This document shows positions 1 to 6,105 of a stretch of 18,798 nt of DNA, piece by piece (position 1 is the first letter of the stretch; every line of letters starts with the position of its first letter). Source of the stretch: Candidatus Rifleibacteriota bacterium (GTDB lineage: Bacteria; Riflebacteria; Ozemobacteria; Ozemobacterales; Ozemobacteraceae). Under the pieces are notes generated by a model. It was not told where the DNA came from, searched no databases, and worked only from the letters and a program-made list of their open reading frames with translations. Position numbers and translations under genes: made by a program. Location of the stretch: assembly GCA_029564115.1 (NCBI GenBank), contig JAKQQP010000552.1, positions 1 through 18,798 of the forward strand, given 5' to 3'.

Positions 1-636
1 TATTTTCTGACGGCTGAACATGCCGCTGAGACGGTGAAAAGGAAGTGCATCAACGAATTTCGAGGTGATGATATAAGCAAGAAGACTTGCCGTGGCGAAG
101 CTTTTGGGAATGATCTGCTCAGGAACCGGCGCTATAGAAACAGCCGGTTCGTCAGATTCTGTGCCTTCGCAGTTTCTGCAGGCATATTTTGGTCTGACGA
201 TTCTTGTTATATGGGCTCTGGCCGGTGTAAATTCAAGTTTATCGGCAGTCTCTTCGCCGATTCTGACTTTCTGGCAGCCACAAGCACAGGCTTTATCGGC
301 TTCGGGAATGTCAACAACGAATTCCTCGACAGGAAGATCTTCTGGTAATGGCTTTCGACCGCGCTTTCTTGAATGGGCTTTGATCTCGATGGTTTTGGCT
401 TGCTCTGGCGCTGTAATCTGCGGTGCTGCCTCTTCCTGCGGAAATGGGAGTAGAGGCTGGAGGCCGGTATCTGGTTGCGGGGTTTTCTCGGTTTTGCGGC
501 CAAAGATCAGCGATTTGAGATAATTCAGCTCTTCGTTCAGAAGCGTAATCTGCTGGTCTTTTTCCTTGAGCTCCTGATCAACCATCCGTTTCAGGATGGG
601 GTCTTCATTTAAATATTGATCAAGAGCCGGTGTCAT
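1..636 (-). CDS. tnpC: IS66-family transposase TnpC, N-terminal part (runs off the left edge)
   Basis: Reading the minus strand from the ATG at 636-634 gives 212 codons without a stop up to base 1, so only the N-terminal part is visible. The order is typical of IS66 TnpC. A leucine-zipper-like helix (about residues 20-45) is followed by the LKSLIFGRKTEK motif common to the family. Next comes a basic HSRKRGRKPLP segment, then a zinc-finger region with CACGC and YACRNC cysteine pairs. The transposase core begins at the end, with a segment like SLLAYIITSKFVDALPFHR. The DDE catalytic residues would lie outside the window. No Shine-Dalgarno sequence precedes the start; a TATAAT box lies only 7 bases upstream. 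The gene lies 83 bases downstream of the tnpB remnant, in the normal tnpB-tnpC order. Whether it is intact cannot be seen. Confidence 0.93.
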   Translation of the reverse strand, partial: MTPALDQYLNEDPILKRMVDQELKEKDQQITLLNEELNYLKSLIFGRKTEKTPQPDTGLQPLLPFPQEEAAPQITAPEQAKTIEIKAHSRKRGRKPLPEDLPVEEFVVDIPEADKACACGCQKVRIGEETADKLEFTPARAHITRIVRPKYACRNCEGTESDEPAVSIAPVPEQIIPKSFATASLLAYIITSKFVDALPFHRLSGMFSRQKI

Positions 637-643
637 GTGAATT

Positions 644-649
644 ATTATA
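644..649 (-). promoter_or_regulatory. Putative extended -10 promoter for tnpC
   Basis: On the minus strand TGGTATAAT forms an extended -10 element, with TATAAT at 649-644. Only 7 bases separate it from the tnpC start codon. The -35 region is poor (TGTACT at 17-base spacing). Transcription would start at or next to the ATG, which fits the absence of a ribosome binding site. Sequence match only. Confidence 0.5.
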
Positions 650-680
650 CCATCGAAGTAGCTCAAAGTACAGCATTTTC

Positions 681-718
681 TGCAGGTTTCAGATGATTTT
701 TTGGCTCAAAAACCTGCA
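681..718 (-). other. Inverted repeat between tnpB and tnpC (hairpin)
   Basis: TGCAGGTTT at 681-689 and AAACCTGCA at 710-718 form a perfect 9-base-pair stem with a 20-base loop. It begins two bases beyond the tnpB stop codon on the minus strand and ends 44 bases before tnpC. No U-run follows on the minus strand, so it is not a classical terminator. It could attenuate or modulate tnpC relative to tnpB. The function is inferred from position only. Confidence 0.5.
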
Positions 719-719
719 T

Positions 720-1010
720 CTAATAAGCGTGCGAAATGGCAAGTTGTTTGTGAGCTGAAGCCTGATTGATTTCAAGGCCTTCAAGCAACCAGGCCAGTTC
801 GCGTTGCCCGACCTGTAAAACTTCTTCCCTGCTTGAAGGCCAGCGGAAACGACCTTTTTCAAGACGTTTCTGCCAGAGACAGAACCCGTTTTTATCCCAA
901 TACAGTATTTTGATCATGCTGCGCCGCCGATTGCTGAAAGCGAAAAGGTGTCCGGCGAAAACGTCGAGCCGCATAACGCCGCTCACCATGGCCGACAGGC
1001 CGTCGATGGT
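720..1010 (-). pseudogene. tnpB: 5'-truncated IS66 accessory gene tnpB, fused to the upstream host gene
   Basis: The last 95 residues of the ORF read on the minus strand match IS66 TnpB. It starts at IDGLSAMV and continues through DVFAGHLFAFSNRRR, IKILYWDKNGFCLWQKRL, EKGRFRWP and ELAWLLEGLEI to a normal-looking C-terminus. The family's N-terminal segment, roughly 25 residues ending in a DMRK-like motif before xIDGL, is absent. In its place the reading frame continues upstream into an unrelated secreted protein. TnpB is an accessory protein needed for IS66 transposition, with a poorly understood role. Without its own start and N-terminus this copy is probably not functional as TnpB. Confidence 0.88.
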
Positions 1011-2834
1011 TGCCCATTTGACGTTGTCGTCCGCCCAGACGCTGATCAGGTATTCGACGTCTTCCTGCAACCCACCGCCGGCGGGCAGAAGAAGTGCCGT
1101 GACTTCGCTTCCGTAACTGTTGCGTGCCCCGAAAGTGTCGGGGTCTTCTTCAAGAGTTCCGTCGGTTTTGGTGTCGGACTGGTTGTAATCTTCAAGTCTG
1201 AAGTGCTTTCTGACAAATTCTGTTTTGTTGGCATCTTTGAAATCTTCAAGTAGAAGTTTGTCGGCGTCGCTCATTTTGTCATGCGGTTTGGCATCGAGTA
1301 TTTTAAAATACAACGGCAGCCCAAGTGCCGTATCGGCGAGTTTTTCCGAGTCGTATTTTTTGTCCGGTGTCGTTCCGACGAAATCGCGATAAATATTGGC
1401 ATTGCCTTCCGGGTCTGGTGCGGCTTTGTTGAATTCTGTCGAGTTGAGAACAGGCAGGTTGCCCGGCGTCATTACCGGCGGAAAATAAGTTCTGCTGTTG
1501 TCTTTAACCGATTCAAAACGAATGACAATATTGGGGAAGTCATTGTCGCGGATATGGACAATGCCTTCGCCACGGCGATCACCTGGCGAAATCGTCGTTA
1601 TGTCGATACTGTCGAGCTGGTTGGGGTCGCCAAGGGTGGCTTTTATCGGCCAGTCTTTGGCGGTGCCCGGGTCTCGCCCGAGGTCTGTATAAGGAGCGAG
1701 GCCATAGCAGGTTTCAGGGGAATTTTCGACGATGCTGGGATCACCGGGGTTGACGTTGCCGTCTTTGTCCCAGGCGAAGACGCTGTAGCGCATGCCGCCG
1801 TGGCATGAATTCGGCATGATTATGTAGTCAGTTTCGCCACCGGATGGAATGACTCTGACTGGTTCGGGGAACCAGTTTTCTTCGGATTCCCAGTCTTTGG
1901 CAGGGAATTTGTCGATTTTGCCGAGTACCAGGCATGTGCCTATGTGTTTTGAAAAATTGTCGGTGATTGTCAGACCTTCAACTTTGTACCAGTCGCCTGT
2001 AGTGGCGGGTTTTCCCGTGCCGAGGTCAGGAAACTTACCGCCGAAACAGCCCTCGATTCTTGGGGGAGTACGGTCTGCGAATTTCATTTTGAATTCGACG
2101 CCACTTTTGTTCATGTCTATGAGTGGTGCCTGAGTTCTTCTGGCATGCAGTGCGGAACCAAGTTTAACGTAGACATTATTGTCAGGCTGATTGTGTTTTT
2201 CGGGTTCATTTATATCTTCGGAGTCGTCGTAGTCACCGTCTTCGTTAACGTCTTCTTTTTTTTCCTCCTGGCAGTGGGGAGGGGTGCAGAGATGCTTGGC
2301 GACTGCGCACGACTTGGCATTGGGAAGTATATCGTTGCTGGGAGGGATGTATTCCCAGCCGTCTCTCAAGCAAAGGTAATACTTTTTAGTATGAGGCTTT
2401 TTGCCGGGCTTGTAGGTGAAGGGAAAAGCCTCAACCTTCTGGTCGTGCCAGTTGCCTTCTTCGTCAAAGCTGCCTGCATCGAGGTAGAGATGCGCGAGCA
2501 GAAAGTTAAGAAAACTCGACTTTTCTTTGTAAACCAGGCCACCAAGTTCGGCGATATGGTTTAAAAAATTCTTACCCTGCTGTGCAGAAAAAATCTGACT
2601 GTTGTAATTGCTGTTAAGGGTGCCGGGGTCGATAATCCCACCGACTCCTGAAAAATAGGGCCTTATATCGGTGATGTCATCGACGTCTTCATATGTTTCT
2701 ACTGGTGCTCCGAATTTGCTGCGCAGATCGGCAAGCTTGAGAATCTGTATGGGAAAAGAATCCTGGGCCTGGAGCTGCCCACATAAAATGATAAAAACTA
2801 TGGCCGTAAAGATCAGAATGCAGTTTTTTTTCAT
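720..2834 (-). CDS. Large secreted protein of unknown function, C-terminus replaced by TnpB (chimeric ORF)
   Basis: This 704-residue ORF begins with a signal peptide (about residues 1-23, cleavage after LQA). Residues 24-608 form an exported region I cannot assign to a family. A perfect EF-hand type calcium loop lies at residues 195-206 (D195, N197, D199, G200, D203, E206), in the style of a dockerin repeat. A second Asp-rich motif, AWDKDGNVNPGD, follows, and several cysteines are present. Host-type sequence ends at VWADDNVKW; from about residue 610 the protein is IS66 TnpB. The natural C-terminal end is therefore lost or lies elsewhere. The start at 2834 is supported by a GGGGG ribosome binding site and by its position 2 bases after the stop of the upstream TPR gene, with which it is probably co-transcribed. 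Whether the chimera is stable or exported is unknown. Confidence 0.8.
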   Translation of the reverse strand: MKKNCILIFTAIVFIILCGQLQAQDSFPIQILKLADLRSKFGAPVETYEDVDDITDIRPYFSGVGGIIDPGTLNSNYNSQIFSAQQGKNFLNHIAELGGLVYKEKSSFLNFLLAHLYLDAGSFDEEGNWHDQKVEAFPFTYKPGKKPHTKKYYLCLRDGWEYIPPSNDILPNAKSCAVAKHLCTPPHCQEEKKEDVNEDGDYDDSEDINEPEKHNQPDNNVYVKLGSALHARRTQAPLIDMNKSGVEFKMKFADRTPPRIEGCFGGKFPDLGTGKPATTGDWYKVEGLTITDNFSKHIGTCLVLGKIDKFPAKDWESEENWFPEPVRVIPSGGETDYIIMPNSCHGGMRYSVFAWDKDGNVNPGDPSIVENSPETCYGLAPYTDLGRDPGTAKDWPIKATLGDPNQLDSIDITTISPGDRRGEGIVHIRDNDFPNIVIRFESVKDNSRTYFPPVMTPGNLPVLNSTEFNKAAPDPEGNANIYRDFVGTTPDKKYDSEKLADTALGLPLYFKILDAKPHDKMSDADKLLLEDFKDANKTEFVRKHFRLEDYNQSDTKTDGTLEEDPDTFGARNSYGSEVTALLLPAGGGLQEDVEYLISVWADDNVKWATIDGLSAMVSGVMRLDVFAGHLFAFSNRRRSMIKILYWDKNGFCLWQKRLEKGRFRWPSSREEVLQVGQRELAWLLEGLEINQASAHKQLAISHAY

Positions 2835-2836
2835 GT

Positions 2837-4345
2837 TTATACCCCCGTTATATCTTCAACAAGCTTGTAGGCCATTCCTTCAATGGTTTCTTCTGACTTT
2901 TCTTTGCTGTAACTTTGCAAAACCTCTCGTTCGATTTGCTTGACGAAATAAGGGTGCCAGCCGGAACGGTATTTGGCAAGTCCTGTAAGCACGGCTTCTT
3001 CAAAATCGTTTACGCAAAGATCGTTTTTTTGCAGTTTTCTGGTTAATCCGAAAAAATAAAGAGCACGCGGTCTGATGGCTTCGCTCGCCCGGCTGTATGC
3101 CAGAAAACGCTGTGCGCCCTCTATCTGCCCGATCTTGAAGAGGGTTATGCCGGTCAGATAATTTACCCAGGCAATATTCAGATCGCGGGCAACAACGATA
3201 AGATTGCCCAGACAGTGCTCTGGTGACTTAAAAATAATCGTGAAAATACACGAGATTGCCATGCCCAGCGAACCGAGCGAAAACCTTTCGACAAAGAGCG
3301 ATTCAGCTGCCCGCCAGGTGACGTAGAATGTGAAGGGAAGCAGCGTCAAGCTCACCAGAAGAACGAGGTAGTATGGCAGATAGGCGTAGATATGATACTT
3401 CATTCGCTGGAAAAATGGTTTGTATGTTGCCCCGGTGCCGGGGTTGAACGAAAATGCGTAGGCATACAGATAGTTTTTCAAGCCGTAATGAGCATCTGAC
3501 AGCAGCGGAAAAACGGTATTCATTTCGGGGCGGTGCCGGTAGTATCGCCAGAGGTCGTCTACGGCCGCATTGTATCGCTTCAGTTTCAGGTTGGCTTTTG
3601 CCCGCATCAGCAAAAATTCGTGCCGGTCAGGCATTTCTTCGATCAACCTGTTGAGAGCGTCGGCCGTTTCCCGCATGCGGCCCTCGAGAAAGGCAGCTTC
3701 AGCCCTTTCTATGAAAGCTTCAAGCTGGTTTATCTGTAGAATTTTGTCTTTGAGTTCGATGGCCGGCTTGTAGCCAGGTTCGCGCTGCAAAACCTCTTCG
3801 ATCAGAGTCAGGGCGGCGTTGCGGTCGCCTTTGGCAAACAGCCCCCTGGCGCGATTTATGTGCGATACCGCAGAATACATGTCGAGGTCGTGACTTCGGC
3901 CTGAAGAGCTGCTGACATGCACTCCCCGGCTTTTATAATCATCGATTTTTTTATAGGTATCGGCAATTTCCTGGAGCTTTGCTCTGGAAAGCTCGTCGTC
4001 TTTGTCAAGAGTGAGTACTTCGCTGAATAACTTGTGGGCTTCGGGCAGATTACGAGCTTCGAGAAAGAAAAGGGCTCTTTTTCGCAGCTCTTCAACCTGT
4101 GACTCGATTTTTGTGTTGAGTTCATCTGAGAAGGCGAGCACTTCAGGGGCTTTGGCGTCGATTTTAATGGCCTTTTGCAGATAATCTCGCGCCATGCGCA
4201 GATTACTGTCGGCAAAAAAAACTCTGGCTTTGCGCAGGTATTCGGCAGCCTGCGGGCTTATCGCAAAAACTGGAGACAGAAACAGGGCAGCCTGAACAGC
4301 CGCCAGCAAAAGGGCAGAAATGAAAATTTTCTCTCCAGATGCCAT
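2837..4345 (-). CDS. Exported, membrane-anchored TPR protein
   Basis: The 502-residue protein starts with a signal peptide (about residues 1-28, ending FAIS). A long TPR-like solenoid follows (about 30-310). Repeat units resemble EYLRKARVFFADSNLRMA, KRALFFLEARNLPEAHKLF and RARGLFAKGDRNAALTLIEE. A strong hydrophobic helix at about 318-340 (YYLVLLVSLTLLPFTFYV) is followed by basic residues, which suggests that the repeats lie outside and the C-terminal region, itself with weak TPR character, inside. TPR arrays bind other proteins; no catalytic motif is visible. The start is supported by AAGGTGAG just upstream and by a TATAAT box. The gene ends 2 bases before the start of the chimeric secreted protein, so the two probably form one operon and may interact. 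Confidence 0.85.
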   Translation of the reverse strand: MASGEKIFISALLLAAVQAALFLSPVFAISPQAAEYLRKARVFFADSNLRMARDYLQKAIKIDAKAPEVLAFSDELNTKIESQVEELRKRALFFLEARNLPEAHKLFSEVLTLDKDDELSRAKLQEIADTYKKIDDYKSRGVHVSSSSGRSHDLDMYSAVSHINRARGLFAKGDRNAALTLIEEVLQREPGYKPAIELKDKILQINQLEAFIERAEAAFLEGRMRETADALNRLIEEMPDRHEFLLMRAKANLKLKRYNAAVDDLWRYYRHRPEMNTVFPLLSDAHYGLKNYLYAYAFSFNPGTGATYKPFFQRMKYHIYAYLPYYLVLLVSLTLLPFTFYVTWRAAESLFVERFSLGSLGMAISCIFTIIFKSPEHCLGNLIVVARDLNIAWVNYLTGITLFKIGQIEGAQRFLAYSRASEAIRPRALYFFGLTRKLQKNDLCVNDFEEAVLTGLAKYRSGWHPYFVKQIEREVLQSYSKEKSEETIEGMAYKLVEDITGV

Positions 4346-4361
4346 TTGCTCACCTTTTTTG

Positions 4362-4367
4362 ATTATA
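4362..4367 (-). promoter_or_regulatory. Putative -10 box of the TPR / secreted-protein operon
   Basis: TATAAT (4367-4362 on the minus strand) lies 16 bases upstream of the start codon of the TPR gene, leaving room for its AAGGTGAG ribosome binding site. The -35 region at normal spacing (ACACAA) is a weak match and falls inside a pair of direct repeats. That would suit a promoter dependent on an activator, or controlled by a repressor. Confidence 0.5.
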
Positions 4368-4379
4368 GCATTTAAAACG

Positions 4380-4405
4380 CCTTGTTGTGTACACCTTGTC
4401 GTGTA
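4380..4405. repeat. Paired 12-base direct repeat in the divergent promoter region (possible operator)
   Basis: CCTTGTTGTGTA (4380-4391) and CCTTGTCGTGTA (4394-4405) are direct repeats with one mismatch and a 14-base period. The first overlaps an 8-base palindrome, GTGTACAC (4387-4394). The pair covers the presumed -35 region of the minus-strand operon and lies 15-40 bases upstream of the -35 box of the aldolase gene. A regulator bound here could act on both genes. The remainder of the 182-base intergenic region holds only the two promoters and the aldolase leader. Confidence 0.4.
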
Positions 4406-4419
4406 AAGCGAGGGTTTTT

Positions 4420-4448
4420 TTGACTTTTAATGTTTAAATTGCTAGAAT
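4420..4448 (+). promoter_or_regulatory. Sigma-70-type promoter of the aldolase gene
   Basis: TTGACT (4420-4425) and TAGAAT (4443-4448) are separated by exactly 17 bases, each matching the consensus at five of six positions. Transcription would start near 4455, giving a leader of about 73 bases. The leader contains a possible hairpin (GATGaCGCC at 4465-4473 with GGCGCATC at 4491-4498, one bulged base) and ends with a strong ribosome binding site. Confidence 0.75.
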
Positions 4449-4527
4449 TCTGAAGCACACAGAAGATGACGCCACTGCAGTTTTTTCGGGGGCGCATCAC
4501 CTAAAAGTCTGGCACAGGAGGACATCA

Positions 4528-5469
4528 ATGCCACTGGTAAGCTCGAAGGAACTTTTTAAAAAAGCCTATGAAGGCGGCTATGCAATCGGCGCTTTCAACG
4601 TGAACAACATGGAAATAGTACAGGGTATTTTCGAAGCGGCTATCGAAGAAAAATCCCCCCTCATCATTCAGGTTTCTGCAGGCGCCCGCAAATACGCCCG
4701 CCACGAATATCTCATTCACCTGATTCAGGCATCCATGGAAATGGCTGAAGCCTCCGGTGTTTCGATTCCCGTTGTTCTCCACCTCGACCATGGTGATGAT
4801 TTCGATATCTGCAAAAAATGTATCGATGGTGGCTTTACTTCAGTCATGATCGATGCTTCCAAATACCCTCTCGCCGAAAATATTCGCATCACCAAAGAGG
4901 TCGTCGACTATGCCCACGCCCGTGGTGTCACTGTTGAAGCCGAACTTGGCAAACTTGCCGGCGTTGAAGACGATGTTAAGGTCGATGCCAAAGATGCAAC
5001 TTATACCGACCCCGACGAAGCTCTTGAATTCGTGACCAAATCAGGTTGTGACTCTCTGGCGATCGCAATTGGCACCAGCCATGGCGCTTACAAATTCAAA
5101 GGCGAGCCGAAACTGGCCTTCGATCGTCTCGCCAAAATCCAGGCAAAACTTCCCGGTTTCCCGCTCGTTCTGCATGGTGCCAGCTCAGTTCCCCAGGATC
5201 TGACCGACATCTGCAATAAATACGGCGCCCAGATACCCGGTTCGCGCGGTGTTCCCGAAGATATGATCGCTCAGGCATCGAAGACCGGCGTCTGCAAAAT
5301 CAACGTCGATACCGACCTGCGCATTGCCATGACCGGTCAGATTCGCAAGGTCTTCTTCGAAAGCCCCGCAGAATTCGACCCGCGTAAATATATGGGCCCG
5401 GCCCGTCAGGCAATCAAAGAAGTCGTGCAGCGCAAGATGAGAATTATGGGTTGCTCAGGCAAAGCCTGA
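4528..5469 (+). CDS. fba: Fructose-1,6-bisphosphate aldolase, class II (zinc-dependent)
   Basis: This cytoplasmic enzyme of glycolysis and gluconeogenesis cleaves fructose 1,6-bisphosphate to glyceraldehyde 3-phosphate and dihydroxyacetone phosphate, and catalyses the reverse. The 313-residue length and the TIM-barrel signatures fit the class II family. GAFNVNNME near the start is typical. HLDHG (85-89) holds the catalytic Asp87 and zinc ligand His88. VEAELG holds Glu139. IGTSHG holds zinc ligand His185. LHGASS holds zinc ligand His216 and the phosphate-binding loop, and NVDTD (259-263) closes the site. All key residues are present. The start at 4528 is fixed by AGGAGG at 4516-4521. The long PGSRGVPEDMI insertion places it with Fba/GatY-like sequences, so a tagatose-bisphosphate specificity is a less likely alternative. 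It has its own promoter and a hairpin behind it, so it may be monocistronic. Confidence 0.96.
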   Translation: MPLVSSKELFKKAYEGGYAIGAFNVNNMEIVQGIFEAAIEEKSPLIIQVSAGARKYARHEYLIHLIQASMEMAEASGVSIPVVLHLDHGDDFDICKKCIDGGFTSVMIDASKYPLAENIRITKEVVDYAHARGVTVEAELGKLAGVEDDVKVDAKDATYTDPDEALEFVTKSGCDSLAIAIGTSHGAYKFKGEPKLAFDRLAKIQAKLPGFPLVLHGASSVPQDLTDICNKYGAQIPGSRGVPEDMIAQASKTGVCKINVDTDLRIAMTGQIRKVFFESPAEFDPRKYMGPARQAIKEVVQRKMRIMGCSGKA

Positions 5470-5485
5470 TTTTTTTCGCAGATTG

Positions 5486-5523
5486 AATGCCCGGCCCGCT
5501 GCTATAGCAAAAGGCCGGGCATT
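5486..5523 (+). terminator. Hairpin after the aldolase gene, probable terminator
   Basis: AATGCCCGGCC (5486-5496) pairs perfectly with GGCCGGGCATT (5513-5523): 11 base pairs with a 16-base loop, starting 16 bases after the stop codon. The run of T behind it is weak (GCTCGATTT), so termination may be partial and the next operon could receive read-through. No other convincing promoter was found before the next gene. Confidence 0.65.
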
Positions 5524-5550
5524 GCTCGATTTAATACCTGGAGACAGCTT

Positions 5551-6075
5551 TTGAGAAATATCAGGAAACGTGCCGGTCTTTTTTGGGCAGTGCTCTCTTT
5601 TGTCACGGCCCTGGCGATCATTGGCTGTGGCGGCGGCGGTGGAGATGCCTCCGGAACCCTGTCCCCGGAAGAACTTGAAGTGGCCACAGTTATTGACGGT
5701 TTTGCCGCAGCAATACGAAGCGAAGATGCCGCTATGACCCAGAGTTTTCTTGATTCAAATCTTCGTTACCGCCGGGTTGGCACGGTTATAGACGAGGTTG
5801 GTGCCGCCCTGTTCGTTGCCAGGCTGAATACTTTTTTTGCCGCTGCCAGGGTCACTGATTTTCAGATGGCGAACGTCGGCATCAACATGCTTTCTGAAAA
5901 TATGGCGCAGAGCCGTGTCACTCTGAATCTTGCTTATACCGACAACAGCGACAATACCCGACCGGCGCTGATCGAAAATATCGAGCTGGTTTTTGAACGT
6001 CCCCCCGGCGGGGCGTGGGGGGTCCTGGAATTCGGTTCTGTCAGTGGGCGTTCGGCGTTTCCGCCTGAACTGTAG
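5551..6075 (+). CDS. Small lipoprotein with a possible NTF2-like domain
   Basis: The protein has 174 residues and a TTG start, supported by TGGAGA 6 bases upstream. A basic N-terminus (MRNIRKR) and a hydrophobic stretch lead to the lipobox AIIGC with lipidated Cys26, followed by a poly-glycine spacer. The mature part (about residues 40-174) begins with a helix resembling VIDGFAAAIRSEDAAMTQSF and continues with alternating strands. This looks like the small alpha+beta NTF2/SnoaL-like fold, although no active-site residues can be claimed. It probably sits on the periplasmic face of a membrane. It is the first gene of a close-set group of five; the next gene starts 30 bases later. The lipoprotein call is firm and the fold is a guess. 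Confidence 0.8.
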   Translation: MRNIRKRAGLFWAVLSFVTALAIIGCGGGGGDASGTLSPEELEVATVIDGFAAAIRSEDAAMTQSFLDSNLRYRRVGTVIDEVGAALFVARLNTFFAAARVTDFQMANVGINMLSENMAQSRVTLNLAYTDNSDNTRPALIENIELVFERPPGGAWGVLEFGSVSGRSAFPPEL

Positions 6076-6105
6076 CCCTGTTAATCAGAATAGGATTTTA
6101 AAATA

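Larger units (their letters stand above)
1..1010 (-). mobile_element. IS66-family insertion sequence, truncated on its tnpA/tnpB side
   Basis: IS66 elements usually carry tnpA, tnpB and tnpC in that order between terminal inverted repeats. Here tnpC (1-636, open to the left) and the last 95 residues of tnpB (720-1010) are present. The first roughly 25 residues of tnpB, all of tnpA and the matching terminal repeat are missing. They are replaced at about 1008-1016 by the coding sequence of a secreted host protein. This indicates a deletion, or a recombination, after insertion. The other end lies outside the window, so the element's full length and its remaining inverted repeat cannot be described. 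The boundary is judged from where TnpB similarity begins (IDGLSAMV). Confidence 0.85.

Noticed and set aside
4465..4498. Riboswitch in the aldolase leader
   Set aside because: Only a short bulged hairpin is visible in a roughly 73-base leader; no known riboswitch core was recognised.
5483..5508. Promoter before the lipoprotein gene (TTGAAT/TATAGC)
   Set aside because: The spacing is 14 bases and the boxes lie within the terminator hairpin, so it is probably chance.
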